Shown piece after piece: positions 1 to 9,230 of a stretch of DNA of 64,000 bases. Source of the DNA: Staphylococcus epidermidis (GTDB taxonomy: Bacteria; Bacillota; Bacilli; Staphylococcales; Staphylococcaceae). The translations under genes were made by a program, and so were the position numbers. Location of the stretch: assembly GCF_006742205.1 (NCBI RefSeq), contig NZ_AP019721.1, positions 558,001 to 622,000 on the forward strand, given 5' to 3'. Position 1 is the first letter of the stretch; every line of letters begins with the position of its first letter. Under the pieces are notes generated by a model. The model was not told where the DNA came from, ran no database searches, and worked only from the letters and a program-made list of their open reading frames with translations.

Positions 1-863
1 ATGGTTGTCCTAAATGTCGACCTGCAATTAATTATTATTTAAATATGGTTTATCCTTTTGAACATCGAGACGAAAAAGATTCTCGCTTCGCTAATGAAAG
101 ATATCATGCAAATATACAAAATGATGGTACTTTCTCAGTGATTCCTCAAATGCGCGGTGGTGTTACAGATGCTGACCAACTCATTCGATTAGGAGAAGTT
201 GCTAAAAAGTATAACGTACCACTTGTTAAAGTAACAGGTTCGCAACGTGTAGGTTTATATGGATTGAAGAAAGAAGAATTACCACAAGTTTGGAAAGATT
301 TAGGAATGCGTTCTGCTTCTGCTTATGGTAAAAAGACGCGTTCTGTTAAAAGTTGCGTTGGTAAAGAGTTTTGTCGTTTTGGTACACAATACACAACTCG
401 ACTAGGAATAAGACTTGAAAAAACATTTGAATATATTGATACACCTCATAAATTTAAAATGGGAGTATCAGGTTGTCCGAGAAGTTGTGTAGAGTCTGGT
501 GTTAAAGATTTTGGCGTCATATCTGTTGAAAATGGCTACCAAATATTTATCGGAGGTAATGGTGGTACTGATGTTACTGTAGGTAAATTGTTAACGACAG
601 TTGAAACCGAAGATGAAGTGATTCAATTATGTGGTGCCCTCATGCAGTATTACAGAGAAACAGGTGTTTACGCTGAAAGAACAGCACCATGGTTAGAACG
701 TATGGGCTTTGAAAATGTCAAGAATGTCTTATTAAATCAAGAAAAGCAAAAAGAACTGTATTTAAGAATTATGGAAGCCAAAAAAGCTGTTGAGAATGAA
801 CCATGGGAAACTATTGTTGAAAATAAAGAAGCACAAAAAATCTTTGAAGTTGAGAAGGTGTAA
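1..863 (+). CDS. nirB: Nitrite reductase [NAD(P)H] large subunit, C-terminal part (cut by window edge)
   Basis: This is the C-terminal portion of the siroheme nitrite reductase large subunit, which reduces nitrite to ammonia in the cytoplasm. The reading frame is open from position 3, so the gene begins before the window; the ATG at 45 is internal. The first residues contain a GCPKCRPA segment, the end of the BFD-like [2Fe-2S] region. The [4Fe-4S]/siroheme ligands are visible as SCVGKEFC (C-X5-C, about 355-380) and GCPRSC (C-X3-C, about 472-490), as in the nitrite/sulfite reductase family. nirD follows after 2 nt and sumT overlaps nirD, so the three form one operon. The FAD/NAD domains lie outside the window. 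Confidence 0.95.
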   Translation, partial: GCPKCRPAINYYLNMVYPFEHRDEKDSRFANERYHANIQNDGTFSVIPQMRGGVTDADQLIRLGEVAKKYNVPLVKVTGSQRVGLYGLKKEELPQVWKDLGMRSASAYGKKTRSVKSCVGKEFCRFGTQYTTRLGIRLEKTFEYIDTPHKFKMGVSGCPRSCVESGVKDFGVISVENGYQIFIGGNGGTDVTVGKLLTTVETEDEVIQLCGALMQYYRETGVYAERTAPWLERMGFENVKNVLLNQEKQKELYLRIMEAKKAVENEPWETIVENKEAQKIFEVEKV

Positions 864-865
864 GA

Positions 866-1180
866 ATGAAAGCTAAAGAAAAGATTAAAGTTACAACAAT
901 GAATGAAATGATTCCTCAAATAGGCAAAAAAGTAGTTGTAAACGAAAAAGAAATAGGTATTTTTCTCACAGATAATGGTGATTTATATGCCATTGGAAAT
1001 ATATGTCCACATAAAGAAGGACCGTTGTCTGAAGGGACTGTAAGTGGTGATTATGTTTACTGTCCGTTACACGATCAAAAAATAGCTTTAAAAACTGGAG
1101 AAGTACAACAACCTGATACAGGATGTGTAGAGACATACGAAGTAGAAGTTATTGATGGAGATATTTACTTATGTCTATAA
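866..1180 (+). CDS. nirD: Nitrite reductase small subunit (Rieske-type)
   Basis: This 104-residue protein is the small subunit of the NADH-dependent nitrite reductase. It has a Rieske-like fold with the ligand pattern C-X-H (ICPHKEG) and C-X2-H (YCPLHD) about 20 residues apart, so unlike many NirD proteins it retains a full set of possible [2Fe-2S] ligands. It starts 2 nt after nirB, with the RBS (gagaaggtg) inside the nirB end. It overlaps the next gene, sumT, by 10 nt, which indicates translational coupling. Length matches the family. Confidence 0.93.
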   Translation: MKAKEKIKVTTMNEMIPQIGKKVVVNEKEIGIFLTDNGDLYAIGNICPHKEGPLSEGTVSGDYVYCPLHDQKIALKTGEVQQPDTGCVETYEVEVIDGDIYLCL

Positions 1181-2106
1181 CTTATCCTGGCACAGTATAT
1201 CTAATCGGTGCAGGACCAGGCAATCCAAACTTATTAACTAAAAAAGCTGAACGGTTAATTAGATCAGCTGACGTGATTTTATTTGATCGTCTCGTAAATC
1301 CTTTCATCTTACAGTATGCTTCTTCTCAAACAAAAGTGATCAATGTGGGAAAGAAACCTTATTGTAAACACATTCAACAAGAGGAGATTAATCAAAAAAT
1401 TGTTGAAGCAGCTAATCAATATCAATGTGTGGTGAGACTAAAGGGAGGAGATCCTGCGATTTTTGGTAGAATTACAGAAGAAGTACAAACATTAGAAAAT
1501 CATCATATTCATTACGAGATTGTCCCTGGTGTGACATCAGCAAGTGCTGCCGTAGCAACTATGAATATGGGATTAACGATGCGTTCTATCGCACCGAGTG
1601 TGACTTTCTCAACTGGTCATTTTAAAGATTCGGTTAATCACGATACGGATATTAGGAACTTGATTAATGGAGGCACTTTAGCTATTTATATGGGTGTGAA
1701 AAGATTAGGTCAAATTATTAAACAAATTGAATCATATACGAATGAAGACTACCCCATTGCAATAGTGTTTAATGCTTCCTGCTACAATGAAAAGATTGTT
1801 ATAGGTCATTTAAGTACGATTGAAGAACAATTGGTTTCTCAACAACTAGAAGGTCATCCAGGCATATGCATTTTAGGTAATATACTTGATGACATTAATC
1901 GTACGTTATTGAATAATAATAAGAATGACAAGGGAAATCTATATTTAATCAAGGGAGATAAAGAACGTGCAATTGCAAAGGCTGAAACTTTATATGATGA
2001 AGGAATCCAATGTCTGATTGATTTTGACCATAGCTACCACATTTCTCAACAAAACGTGTATAACGAAATGATTAAACACAAGAGTATTAAAACAATATAT
2101 GTATAA
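1171..2106 (+). CDS. sumT: Uroporphyrinogen-III C-methyltransferase (siroheme synthesis)
   Basis: This enzyme methylates uroporphyrinogen III twice with SAM to give precorrin-2, the precursor of the siroheme needed by NirB. The family signatures are present: GAGPGNPNLLT near residue 13, RLKGGDPAIFGR near residue 92, and VPGVTSASAA near residue 118. At 311 residues it is longer than the usual roughly 250-260. The last 60 or so residues beyond the methyltransferase fold are unassigned. It is the third gene of the nir operon and overlaps nirD by 10 nt. The siroheme-directed role (sumT/sirA/cobA naming) is inferred from context, since no cobalamin genes are nearby. Confidence 0.9.
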   Translation: MSITYPGTVYLIGAGPGNPNLLTKKAERLIRSADVILFDRLVNPFILQYASSQTKVINVGKKPYCKHIQQEEINQKIVEAANQYQCVVRLKGGDPAIFGRITEEVQTLENHHIHYEIVPGVTSASAAVATMNMGLTMRSIAPSVTFSTGHFKDSVNHDTDIRNLINGGTLAIYMGVKRLGQIIKQIESYTNEDYPIAIVFNASCYNEKIVIGHLSTIEEQLVSQQLEGHPGICILGNILDDINRTLLNNNKNDKGNLYLIKGDKERAIAKAETLYDEGIQCLIDFDHSYHISQQNVYNEMIKHKSIKTIYV

Positions 2107-2113
2107 ACATTTG

Positions 2114-2156
2114 GGTCTACAAGTTCATTATGAATTTGTAGGCCTTATTTTTTAGG
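2114..2156 (+). terminator. Terminator of the nir operon
   Basis: GGTCTACAAGTTCA at 2114-2128 can pair with TGAATTTGTAGGCC at 2131-2144 (14 bp, two G-U type pairs), followed by a T-rich run. It lies 8 nt after the sumT stop and separates nirBD-sumT from narG. Confidence 0.8.
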
Positions 2157-2188
2157 GAATCTCTAACATCAATTAGGACATTCCCTAA
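2152..2188. promoter_or_regulatory. narG upstream inverted repeat with a candidate NreC site
   Basis: Perfect 9-bp arms TTAGGGAAT (2152-2160) and ATTCCCTAA (2180-2188) flank 19 nt. Within this, AGGACATTCCCT (2175-2186) is close to the reverse complement of AGGGTATGTCCT (11045-11056), upstream of narT. A shared, roughly palindromic element upstream of both nitrate genes fits control by the NreC response regulator encoded between them. NreC is known to activate nar and narT in S. carnosus; that this motif is its site is inferred. Confidence 0.5.
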
Positions 2189-2284
2189 TATAATGGCTTT
2201 GTGAAAAAATGTACAATAAAGATAAGACACAATACCTATGCATTGAGAAAGGATATAACCTTGTATGGTGGGAGGATTAATAAA

Positions 2285-5200
2285 ATGGGAAAATTTGGAT
2301 TGAATTTCTTTAAACCGACAGAAAAGTTTAATGGAAATTGGTCGGTATTAGAGCATAAAAGTCGAGAATGGGAAAAGATGTATAGAGAAAGATGGAGCCA
2401 CGACAAAGTTGTGAGAACGACGCATGGTGTTAACTGTACTGGATCATGTTCATGGAAAGTATTTGTCAAAAATGGCGTAATTACATGGGAAAATCAACAA
2501 ATTGATTATCCAAGTTGTGGACCTGATATGCCAGAATTTGAGCCAAGAGGTTGTCCGAGAGGTGCATCATTTTCTTGGTATGAGTATAGTCCGTTAAGAG
2601 TTAAATATCCTTATATTAGAGGTAAATTATTAGATTTATGGACCGAAGCGCTTGAAGAACAAAAAGGAAACCGAATTGCGGCATGGGCATCCATCGTAGA
2701 AAATGAAAAAAAAGCCAAACAATATAAAGAAGCAAGAGGTAAAGGTGGACACGTCAGAGCAAATTGGAAAGATGCCACAGATATCATTGCAGCTCAAATT
2801 TTATACACCATAAAAAAAGATGGACCGGATCGTATTGCTGGATTTACTCCTATTCCTGCTATGTCGATGATTAGTTATGCTTCAGGAGCAAGATTTATTA
2901 ATTTGTTAGGTGGAGAAATGTTAAGTTTTTACGATTGGTATGCTGATTTACCACCTGCATCTCCACAAATTTGGGGTGAGCAAACAGACGTGCCAGAATC
3001 CAGTGATTGGTACAACGCCTCATACATAATGATGTGGGGATCAAACGTTCCATTAACACGTACACCTGACGCACATTTTATGACTGAAGTTAGATATAAA
3101 GGGGCGAAAGTTATTTCAGTAGCACCTGATTATGCTGAGAATGTTAAGTTCGCCGATCATTGGCTTGCACCACATCCGGGGACAGATGCAGCGGTTGCAC
3201 AAGCAATGACACATGTTATTTTACAGGAATATTATGAAAATCAACCGAATGATATGTTTATTAACTATGCTAAGCAATATTCTGATATGCCGTTTGTCAT
3301 TATGTTAGATGAAGATGAGAATGGCTATAAAGCAGGTAGATTCTTGCGTGCTTCTGATTTAGGGATGTCAGGTGAAAATAATGAATGGAAGCCAGTTATT
3401 CAAGACAAATTGAGCCAACAATTACTTGTTCCTAATGGCACAATGGGGCAACGCTGGGAAGAAGGGAAAAAATGGAATTTGAAACTTGAAACAGAGGATG
3501 GTACACCAATTGATCCAATGTTATCAATGGTTGAAAGTGACTATCATGTTGAAACGATTCAATTTCCATATTTTGATAGCAGTGGTGATGGTATCTTTGA
3601 GAGACCTATTGCAACGAGAACTATTCAGTTAGCTAACGGAGAAGAAGTTAAAATTGCTACGGTTTATGATTTAATGACGAGTCAATATGGTGTTCAACGT
3701 TTTGAACACGAACTAGAAGCTACATCTTATGATGACGCATCTTCTAAATATACTCCCGCTTGGCAAGAACAAATTACAGGTATCAAAAAAGAATTAGTGA
3801 CGAAAGTGGCAAAAGAATTTGCACAAAATGCTATTGATACTGGTGGACGCTCAATGATTATTATGGGGGCTGGTATCAACCATTGGTTTAACTCCGATAC
3901 TATTTATCGTTCAATTCTTAACTTAGTACTATTGTGTGGTTGTCAAGGCGTTAACGGTGGTGGTTGGGCACACTATGTAGGACAAGAAAAATGTCGACCA
4001 ATTGAAGGATGGAATACTATTGCATTCGCTAAAGATTGGCAAGGTCCTCCACGTTTACAAAATGGTACAAGTTGGTTCTATTTCGCTACAGATCAATGGA
4101 AGTATGAAGAATCAAATGTAGATAAATTAAAATCACCATTAGCTGAAAATATTAAGCATCAACATCCAGCTGATTACAATGTAACAGCTGCTCGTATGGG
4201 CTGGTTGCCTTCATATCCACAGTTTAATAAAAACAGTCTATTATTTGGTGAAGAGGCTAAAGATGAAGGTGATGATTCAAATGAAGCCATCTTACAAAAA
4301 GCGATTGAATCAGTTAAAAATAAAGATACACAATTTGCGATAGAAGATCCAGATTTAAGAAAAAACCATCCTAAAACATTATTTGTATGGAGATCTAATT
4401 TAATTTCTAGTTCAGCTAAAGGACAAGAATACTTTATGAAGCACTTGTTAGGTGCGCGCTCTGGTTTAATGGCAGAGCCAAATGAAGATGATAAACCAGA
4501 GGAAATTAAATGGCGCGAGGATACAGAAGGGAAACTTGATTTATTAGTATCACTTGATTTCAGAATGACTGCGACGCCATTATATTCAGATATCGTTTTA
4601 CCTGCTGCAACTTGGTATGAAAAACATGATTTATCTTCTACAGACATGCATCCATTTATTCATCCATTTAACCCAGCGATTGACCCATTATGGGAATCGC
4701 GTTCGGACTGGGATATTTATAAAACTCTAAGTAAAGCTGTTTCAGAAATGGCGAAAGATTATCTTCCAGGTAAATTTAAAGATGTCGTAACTACACCATT
4801 AGGACATGATTCAAAACAAGAAATTTCAACTGAATACGGTATTGTAAAAGATTGGTCTAAAGGAGAAATTGAAGGTGTGCCAGGTAAAACAATGCCTAAT
4901 TTTTCTATCGTAGAGCGAGACTATACACAAATTTACGATAAATTCGTTACTGTTGGTCCAAAACTAGAAAAAGGGAAAATAGGTGCTCATGGTGTGAGTT
5001 ATAGCGTTAGTGAAGAGTACGAAGAACTTAAAAGTATAGTTGGAACTTGGAATGATGATAATACTATTTCAGTTAAAAATGATAGACCGAGAATAGATAC
5101 AGCGAGAAAAGTAGCAGATGTCATTTTGAATATATCCTCTGCTACAAACGGCAAATTATCACAAAAGTCATATGAAGATTTAGAAAATCAAACAGGTATG

Positions 5201-5968
5201 GAACTTAAAGATATTTCTAAAGAACGTGCTTCTGAAAAGATATCATTCTTAAACATTACTTCTCAACCAAGAGAAGTGATTCCAACTGCAGTATTCCCTG
5301 GCTCTAATAAAGATGGAAGACGCTACTCACCGTTTACAACTAATGTTGAACGTTTAGTGCCATTTAGAACACTAACTGGACGTCAAAGTTATTATATAGA
5401 TCATGAGGTATTCCAACAGTTTGGCGAAAGTTTACCGGTATATAAACCTACTTTACCTCCAATGGTATTTGGTGCTCGTGATAAAAAAGTTAAAGGTGGA
5501 CAAGATACATTAGTGCTTCGATACCTTACACCTCATGGAAAATGGAATATTCATTCAACTTATCAAGATAATGAACGCATGTTGACGTTGTTTAGAGGTG
5601 GACCAGTTGTATGGATTTCAAATGAAGACGCAGCTGACCATGGTATTAATGATAACGACTGGTTAGAAGTATACAACAGAAACGGAGTTGTTACTGCCAG
5701 AGCTGTAACATCTCATCGTATGCCTAGAGGCACAATGTTTATGTATCATGCACAAGATAAACATATAGAGACACCTGGTTCTGAAATTACTGATACTCGT
5801 GGAGGTTCTCATAATGCACCTACTCGTATTCACTTGAAACCTACTCAATTAGTAGGAGGATATGCACAAATTAGTTATCACTTTAACTATTATGGACCAA
5901 TTGGAAATCAAAGAGATGAGTATGTAGCTGTTAGAAAAATGAAGGAGGTCAATTGGCTTGAAGATTAA
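2285..5968 (+). CDS. narG: Respiratory nitrate reductase alpha subunit
   Basis: This is the catalytic molybdenum (bis-MGD) subunit of the membrane-bound quinol:nitrate reductase, on the cytoplasmic face. I place the start at ATG 2285, because GGAGG at 2271-2275 sits 9 nt upstream. The open frame extends to a GTG at 2201 without such a site. The resulting 1227 residues match staphylococcal NarG. Near the N-terminus, HGVNCTGSC followed by RGCPRG gives the H-X3-C-X3-C...C ligands of the FS0 [4Fe-4S] cluster. The segment ESSDWYN followed by WGSNVPLTRTPDAHF is the region carrying the Mo-ligand Asp in E. coli NarG. It overlaps narH by 11 nt. Confidence 0.97.
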   Translation: MGKFGLNFFKPTEKFNGNWSVLEHKSREWEKMYRERWSHDKVVRTTHGVNCTGSCSWKVFVKNGVITWENQQIDYPSCGPDMPEFEPRGCPRGASFSWYEYSPLRVKYPYIRGKLLDLWTEALEEQKGNRIAAWASIVENEKKAKQYKEARGKGGHVRANWKDATDIIAAQILYTIKKDGPDRIAGFTPIPAMSMISYASGARFINLLGGEMLSFYDWYADLPPASPQIWGEQTDVPESSDWYNASYIMMWGSNVPLTRTPDAHFMTEVRYKGAKVISVAPDYAENVKFADHWLAPHPGTDAAVAQAMTHVILQEYYENQPNDMFINYAKQYSDMPFVIMLDEDENGYKAGRFLRASDLGMSGENNEWKPVIQDKLSQQLLVPNGTMGQRWEEGKKWNLKLETEDGTPIDPMLSMVESDYHVETIQFPYFDSSGDGIFERPIATRTIQLANGEEVKIATVYDLMTSQYGVQRFEHELEATSYDDASSKYTPAWQEQITGIKKELVTKVAKEFAQNAIDTGGRSMIIMGAGINHWFNSDTIYRSILNLVLLCGCQGVNGGGWAHYVGQEKCRPIEGWNTIAFAKDWQGPPRLQNGTSWFYFATDQWKYEESNVDKLKSPLAENIKHQHPADYNVTAARMGWLPSYPQFNKNSLLFGEEAKDEGDDSNEAILQKAIESVKNKDTQFAIEDPDLRKNHPKTLFVWRSNLISSSAKGQEYFMKHLLGARSGLMAEPNEDDKPEEIKWREDTEGKLDLLVSLDFRMTATPLYSDIVLPAATWYEKHDLSSTDMHPFIHPFNPAIDPLWESRSDWDIYKTLSKAVSEMAKDYLPGKFKDVVTTPLGHDSKQEISTEYGIVKDWSKGEIEGVPGKTMPNFSIVERDYTQIYDKFVTVGPKLEKGKIGAHGVSYSVSEEYEELKSIVGTWNDDNTISVKNDRPRIDTARKVADVILNISSATNGKLSQKSYEDLENQTGMELKDISKERASEKISFLNITSQPREVIPTAVFPGSNKDGRRYSPFTTNVERLVPFRTLTGRQSYYIDHEVFQQFGESLPVYKPTLPPMVFGARDKKVKGGQDTLVLRYLTPHGKWNIHSTYQDNERMLTLFRGGPVVWISNEDAADHGINDNDWLEVYNRNGVVTARAVTSHRMPRGTMFMYHAQDKHIETPGSEITDTRGGSHNAPTRIHLKPTQLVGGYAQISYHFNYYGPIGNQRDEYVAVRKMKEVNWLED

Positions 5969-7511
5969 AGCGCAAGTTGCAATGGTATTGAATCTAGACA
6001 AATGTATTGGTTGTCATACTTGCAGTGTGACATGTAAAAACACATGGACAAATCGACCTGGTGCAGAATATATGTGGTTTAATAACGTAGAAACAAAACC
6101 GGGTGTAGGATATCCAAAAAGATGGGAAGACCAAGGACAATATAAAGGTGGTTGGGTGCTAAATAAAAAAGGAAAGCTTGAATTAAAATCTGGTAACAGA
6201 TGGTCAAAAATTGCTTTAGGTAAAATCTTCTATAATCCAGACATGCCACTCATTCAAGATTATTATGAACCGTGGACATATAACTATGAACACTTAACCA
6301 ATGCTAAACAAGGACAGCACTCTCCCGTGGCGACAGCTCACTCTTTAATTTCAGGTGATAGATTGAATCTTAAATGGGGGCCAAACTGGGAAGATGATTT
6401 AGCTGGAGGTCACATTACAGGACCAGAGGATCCAAATATTCAGAAAATAGAAGAAGATATTAAATTCCAATTCGATGAGACATTTATGATGTATTTACCA
6501 AGACTATGTGAACACTGTTTAAATCCAAGTTGCGTAGCATCTTGTCCATCAGGAGCTATGTATAAACGAGATGAGGATGGTATCGTACTCGTCGATCAAG
6601 AAGCCTGTCGAGGTTGGAGATACTGTATGACTGGATGTCCGTATAAAAAAGTATATTTTAACTGGAAAACGAATAAAGCTGAAAAATGTACATTTTGTTT
6701 CCCACGAATCGAAGCTGGTATGCCAACTGTTTGTTCCGAAACTTGTACAGGACGTATGAGATATTTAGGTGTTTTATTATATGACGCAGATCGCGTTCAA
6801 GAAGCGGCTTCAGCTAAAGATGAAAAAGACTTATACGAAAAACAATTAGACCTATTCCTTGATCCATTTGATGAGGAAGTCATTGCACAAGCTGAAAAAG
6901 ATGGAATAAATCAAGAATGGATTACAGCAGCTCAAAACTCACCAGTGTATAAATTGGCAATAGAATATAAAATGGCCTTTCCATTGCATCCTGAATTTAG
7001 AACTATGCCGATGGTGTGGTATTGTCCACCTTTAAGTCCTATTATGAGTTATTTCGAAGGTGAAAATGCAGGTCAAAATCCAGATATGATTTTCCCAGCT
7101 ATTGAGGAAATGCGTTTACCTATTCAATACTTAGCAAATTTATTAACTGCTGGCGACACAAAACCTGTTAAAGAGGGCTTACAAAAAATGGCGATGATGA
7201 GAAGTTATATGCGTTCTCAAATAACAAACCAACCTTTCGATACTTCTAAATTAGAACGATTAGGACTTACTGAAAGACAGATGACTGAAATGTATCGCTT
7301 ACTAGGTATTGCTAAATATGAAGATCGTTTTGTTGTGCCTTCTTCCCATAAAGAAACATATTTAGATACTTATAAAGCGCAAGGAAGTCAAGGTTACGGT
7401 GGAGAGTACTTTGGCTCTAATTGTGAAGGTTGTGGTGTTGCAGTTCAATCAGGTAAAACTGGACAAGAAATTTATAATGAAAATTTCTATGGAGGGATCT
7501 TCCGTGATTAA
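5958..7511 (+). CDS. narH: Respiratory nitrate reductase beta subunit
   Basis: This is the electron-transfer subunit that passes electrons from NarI hemes to NarG through four Fe-S clusters. The four cysteine groups are visible: CIGCHTCSVTC near residue 17, CEHCLNPSCVASC near 184, CRGWRYCMTGC near 217, and CTFCFPRIEAGMPTVCSETC near 243. The Trp in the third group is the normal NarH replacement that makes one cluster [3Fe-4S]. The start is a TTG at 5958, 8 nt after a strong AAGGAGGT (5942-5949) inside narG. The 517-residue length is typical. It overlaps narG by 11 nt and narJ by 8 nt. Confidence 0.97.
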   Translation: MKIKAQVAMVLNLDKCIGCHTCSVTCKNTWTNRPGAEYMWFNNVETKPGVGYPKRWEDQGQYKGGWVLNKKGKLELKSGNRWSKIALGKIFYNPDMPLIQDYYEPWTYNYEHLTNAKQGQHSPVATAHSLISGDRLNLKWGPNWEDDLAGGHITGPEDPNIQKIEEDIKFQFDETFMMYLPRLCEHCLNPSCVASCPSGAMYKRDEDGIVLVDQEACRGWRYCMTGCPYKKVYFNWKTNKAEKCTFCFPRIEAGMPTVCSETCTGRMRYLGVLLYDADRVQEAASAKDEKDLYEKQLDLFLDPFDEEVIAQAEKDGINQEWITAAQNSPVYKLAIEYKMAFPLHPEFRTMPMVWYCPPLSPIMSYFEGENAGQNPDMIFPAIEEMRLPIQYLANLLTAGDTKPVKEGLQKMAMMRSYMRSQITNQPFDTSKLERLGLTERQMTEMYRLLGIAKYEDRFVVPSSHKETYLDTYKAQGSQGYGGEYFGSNCEGCGVAVQSGKTGQEIYNENFYGGIFRD

Positions 7512-8079
7512 CCTTGAACAATTAAGTCTATACCAAGATAGCTTAGGCTATCTTGGTCAACAAATGAATTTTCCAGAAAAAATGACATTTCATCCAAAAA
7601 TATTTGAAGAAACTATTTCTAAGTCTCACCCCGGCTACGAAGATTTGCTTGCATATAGAGAAGTCATGATGAATTATACTTTGTCAGAAATTAAAGCTAT
7701 CTATACAGATACATTTGATTTTAGTAAAAAACACCCACTCTATATGACATTTAATAAATTTGACACGCAAAAGGAACGGGGTCAAATGCTAGCTAAATTA
7801 AAGGTTTTATACGAAATGTTTGGACTAAAAATGGTTGATAATGAATTATCTGATTTTCTCCCATTGATGCTACAGTTTTTGCAAGTTGCTGATTTTAAAA
7901 ATGATAGTCGAGCACAGGAAAACCTTCAACTTGTCATTATGATTATTGAAGATGGTACGTATGAAATGGCAAATACCCTAGCTGAAAACAATAATCCCTA
8001 TGCATATGTTGTCAGTGCATTAAGAAAAACGTTAAAAGCGTGTATCGTGCCTTTGAAAGAGGTGGAAAATCATGCTTAA
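7504..8079 (+). CDS. narJ: Nitrate reductase delta subunit (NarG maturation chaperone)
   Basis: NarJ is a TorD-family cytoplasmic chaperone that helps insert the Mo cofactor and attach NarGH to NarI; it is not part of the final enzyme. I use GTG 7504, which has GGAGGG at 7491-7496 seven nt upstream and yields 191 residues, the usual staphylococcal size. The longer frame from 7399 would overlap narH by more than 100 nt. The protein is helical and without membrane segments. It overlaps narI by 8 nt, continuing the coupled chain of overlaps across the operon. Confidence 0.93.
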   Translation: MINLEQLSLYQDSLGYLGQQMNFPEKMTFHPKIFEETISKSHPGYEDLLAYREVMMNYTLSEIKAIYTDTFDFSKKHPLYMTFNKFDTQKERGQMLAKLKVLYEMFGLKMVDNELSDFLPLMLQFLQVADFKNDSRAQENLQLVIMIIEDGTYEMANTLAENNNPYAYVVSALRKTLKACIVPLKEVENHA

Positions 8080-8749
8080 TCAATTTGTATGGGTTATTTA
8101 TCCATATTTATGTTTAGCAATATTTGTTATTGGACATATCGCAAGATATAAATATGATCAATTTTCATGGACAGCAAAGTCGAGTGAAATGATTGAAAAG
8201 AAACGATTAAAATGGGGAAGTTTACTTTTTCATTTAGGTATTATTCCGGTATTCTTTGGTCATGTTGTGGGATTATTGATTCCCGCTAATTGGTTAGAGG
8301 CGATAGGAGTAAATAATCATATCTATCATATAGGTGCAGTTTATATAGGTAGTGTTTTTGGTATAATAACATTAATAGGAATGTTGTTGCTAACTTTAAG
8401 ACGACTATCCATCAAAAACGTTAGACGATTAAGTTCATTTTCAGATATATTTGTGAATATCGTTTTGTTGATTATTTTAATAATGGGTTGTTATTCTACG
8501 CTTGTAACCAATGCGATTCAACCTGAATTTGATTATCGTCAAACCATTGCGATATGGTTTAGACATTTATTCATGTTTTCTCCAAATGCTGACTTAATGT
8601 TAAACGTGCCTTGGTCGTTTAAACTGCACATATTATTAGGGTTTACAGTGTTTGCGTGTTGGCCATTTACTCGTTTAGTACATGTTTGGAGTGTACCACT
8701 GTCATATATGAACAGAAGATATATTGTTTATCGCAAAAACAAAATTTAA
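8072..8749 (+). CDS. narI: Respiratory nitrate reductase gamma subunit (cytochrome b)
   Basis: This 225-residue membrane protein has five predicted helices. It oxidises menaquinol and feeds electrons through two b hemes to NarH. Histidines consistent with heme ligands lie in helix 2 (LFHLGIIPVFFGHVVG, residues about 51-66) and in the last helix (FKLHILLG and RLVHVWSVP, residues about 187-207), matching the spacing in E. coli NarI. It is the last structural gene of narGHJI. The nre genes follow after only 19 nt with no terminator, so they are probably cotranscribed. Confidence 0.95.
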   Translation: MLNQFVWVIYPYLCLAIFVIGHIARYKYDQFSWTAKSSEMIEKKRLKWGSLLFHLGIIPVFFGHVVGLLIPANWLEAIGVNNHIYHIGAVYIGSVFGIITLIGMLLLTLRRLSIKNVRRLSSFSDIFVNIVLLIILIMGCYSTLVTNAIQPEFDYRQTIAIWFRHLFMFSPNADLMLNVPWSFKLHILLGFTVFACWPFTRLVHVWSVPLSYMNRRYIVYRKNKI

Positions 8750-8768
8750 TTTATTATGAGGTGAAAGT

Positions 8769-9221
8769 GTGGAACCAGAATCTTTAAAACATAATCAACA
8801 TTTACAAATGAATTTAGATAAGTTGAGAGCACAAGAGGGTTATGATTTTGGTGGTATCGCTTTATATGATTATCATCACACTTCATCACCAATTAAATGG
8901 CAATATGTTTCAGGTAACACAAATGATAGATATAAACTTATCATTTTGAGAAAGGGTAGAGGGCTTGCTGGAATGGTGATGAAAACCGGTAAGCGTATGG
9001 TTATTGCTGATGTAGATACAGCTTTATCTCCAGAAGAGAAAGTTAAATTTCCAATCATTCTTAGTGAGTCATTGACAGCTGTAGTTGCAGTCCCTTTATG
9101 GTTAGAAAATTCAATGTATGGCGTTTTATTATTAGGTCAAAGAAATCATCAGCCGTTACCTCAGTCATTGGACCAACTTAATATTGAAAAACAAATCGGT
9201 ATTTTTACAGAAATAAACTAG
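8769..9221 (+). CDS. nreA: Nitrate receptor NreA (GAF domain)
   Basis: NreA is a small GAF-domain protein that binds nitrate and modulates the phosphorylation state of the sensor kinase NreB, so the system responds to nitrate as well as oxygen. The 150-residue length and single GAF fold fit. The start is GTG 8769, with a weak GAGG at about 8759-8762. Its stop codon overlaps the RBS used by nreB. The gene order narI-nreA-nreB-nreC is that described in S. carnosus and S. aureus. Confidence 0.92.
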   Translation: MEPESLKHNQHLQMNLDKLRAQEGYDFGGIALYDYHHTSSPIKWQYVSGNTNDRYKLIILRKGRGLAGMVMKTGKRMVIADVDTALSPEEKVKFPIILSESLTAVVAVPLWLENSMYGVLLLGQRNHQPLPQSLDQLNIEKQIGIFTEIN

Positions 9222-9230
9222 GTGGTAAAT

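Noticed and set aside
4174..4647. 157-codon open frame on the minus strand inside narG
   Set aside because: It is fully antisense to a confident gene, has low-complexity Ser/Leu composition, and no RBS.
6610..6660. Missing cysteine in the third Fe-S group of NarH
   Set aside because: Trp at this place is normal in NarH and gives the known [3Fe-4S] cluster.
8876..9058. 60-codon minus-strand frame inside nreA
   Set aside because: Antisense shadow of nreA without a ribosome site.
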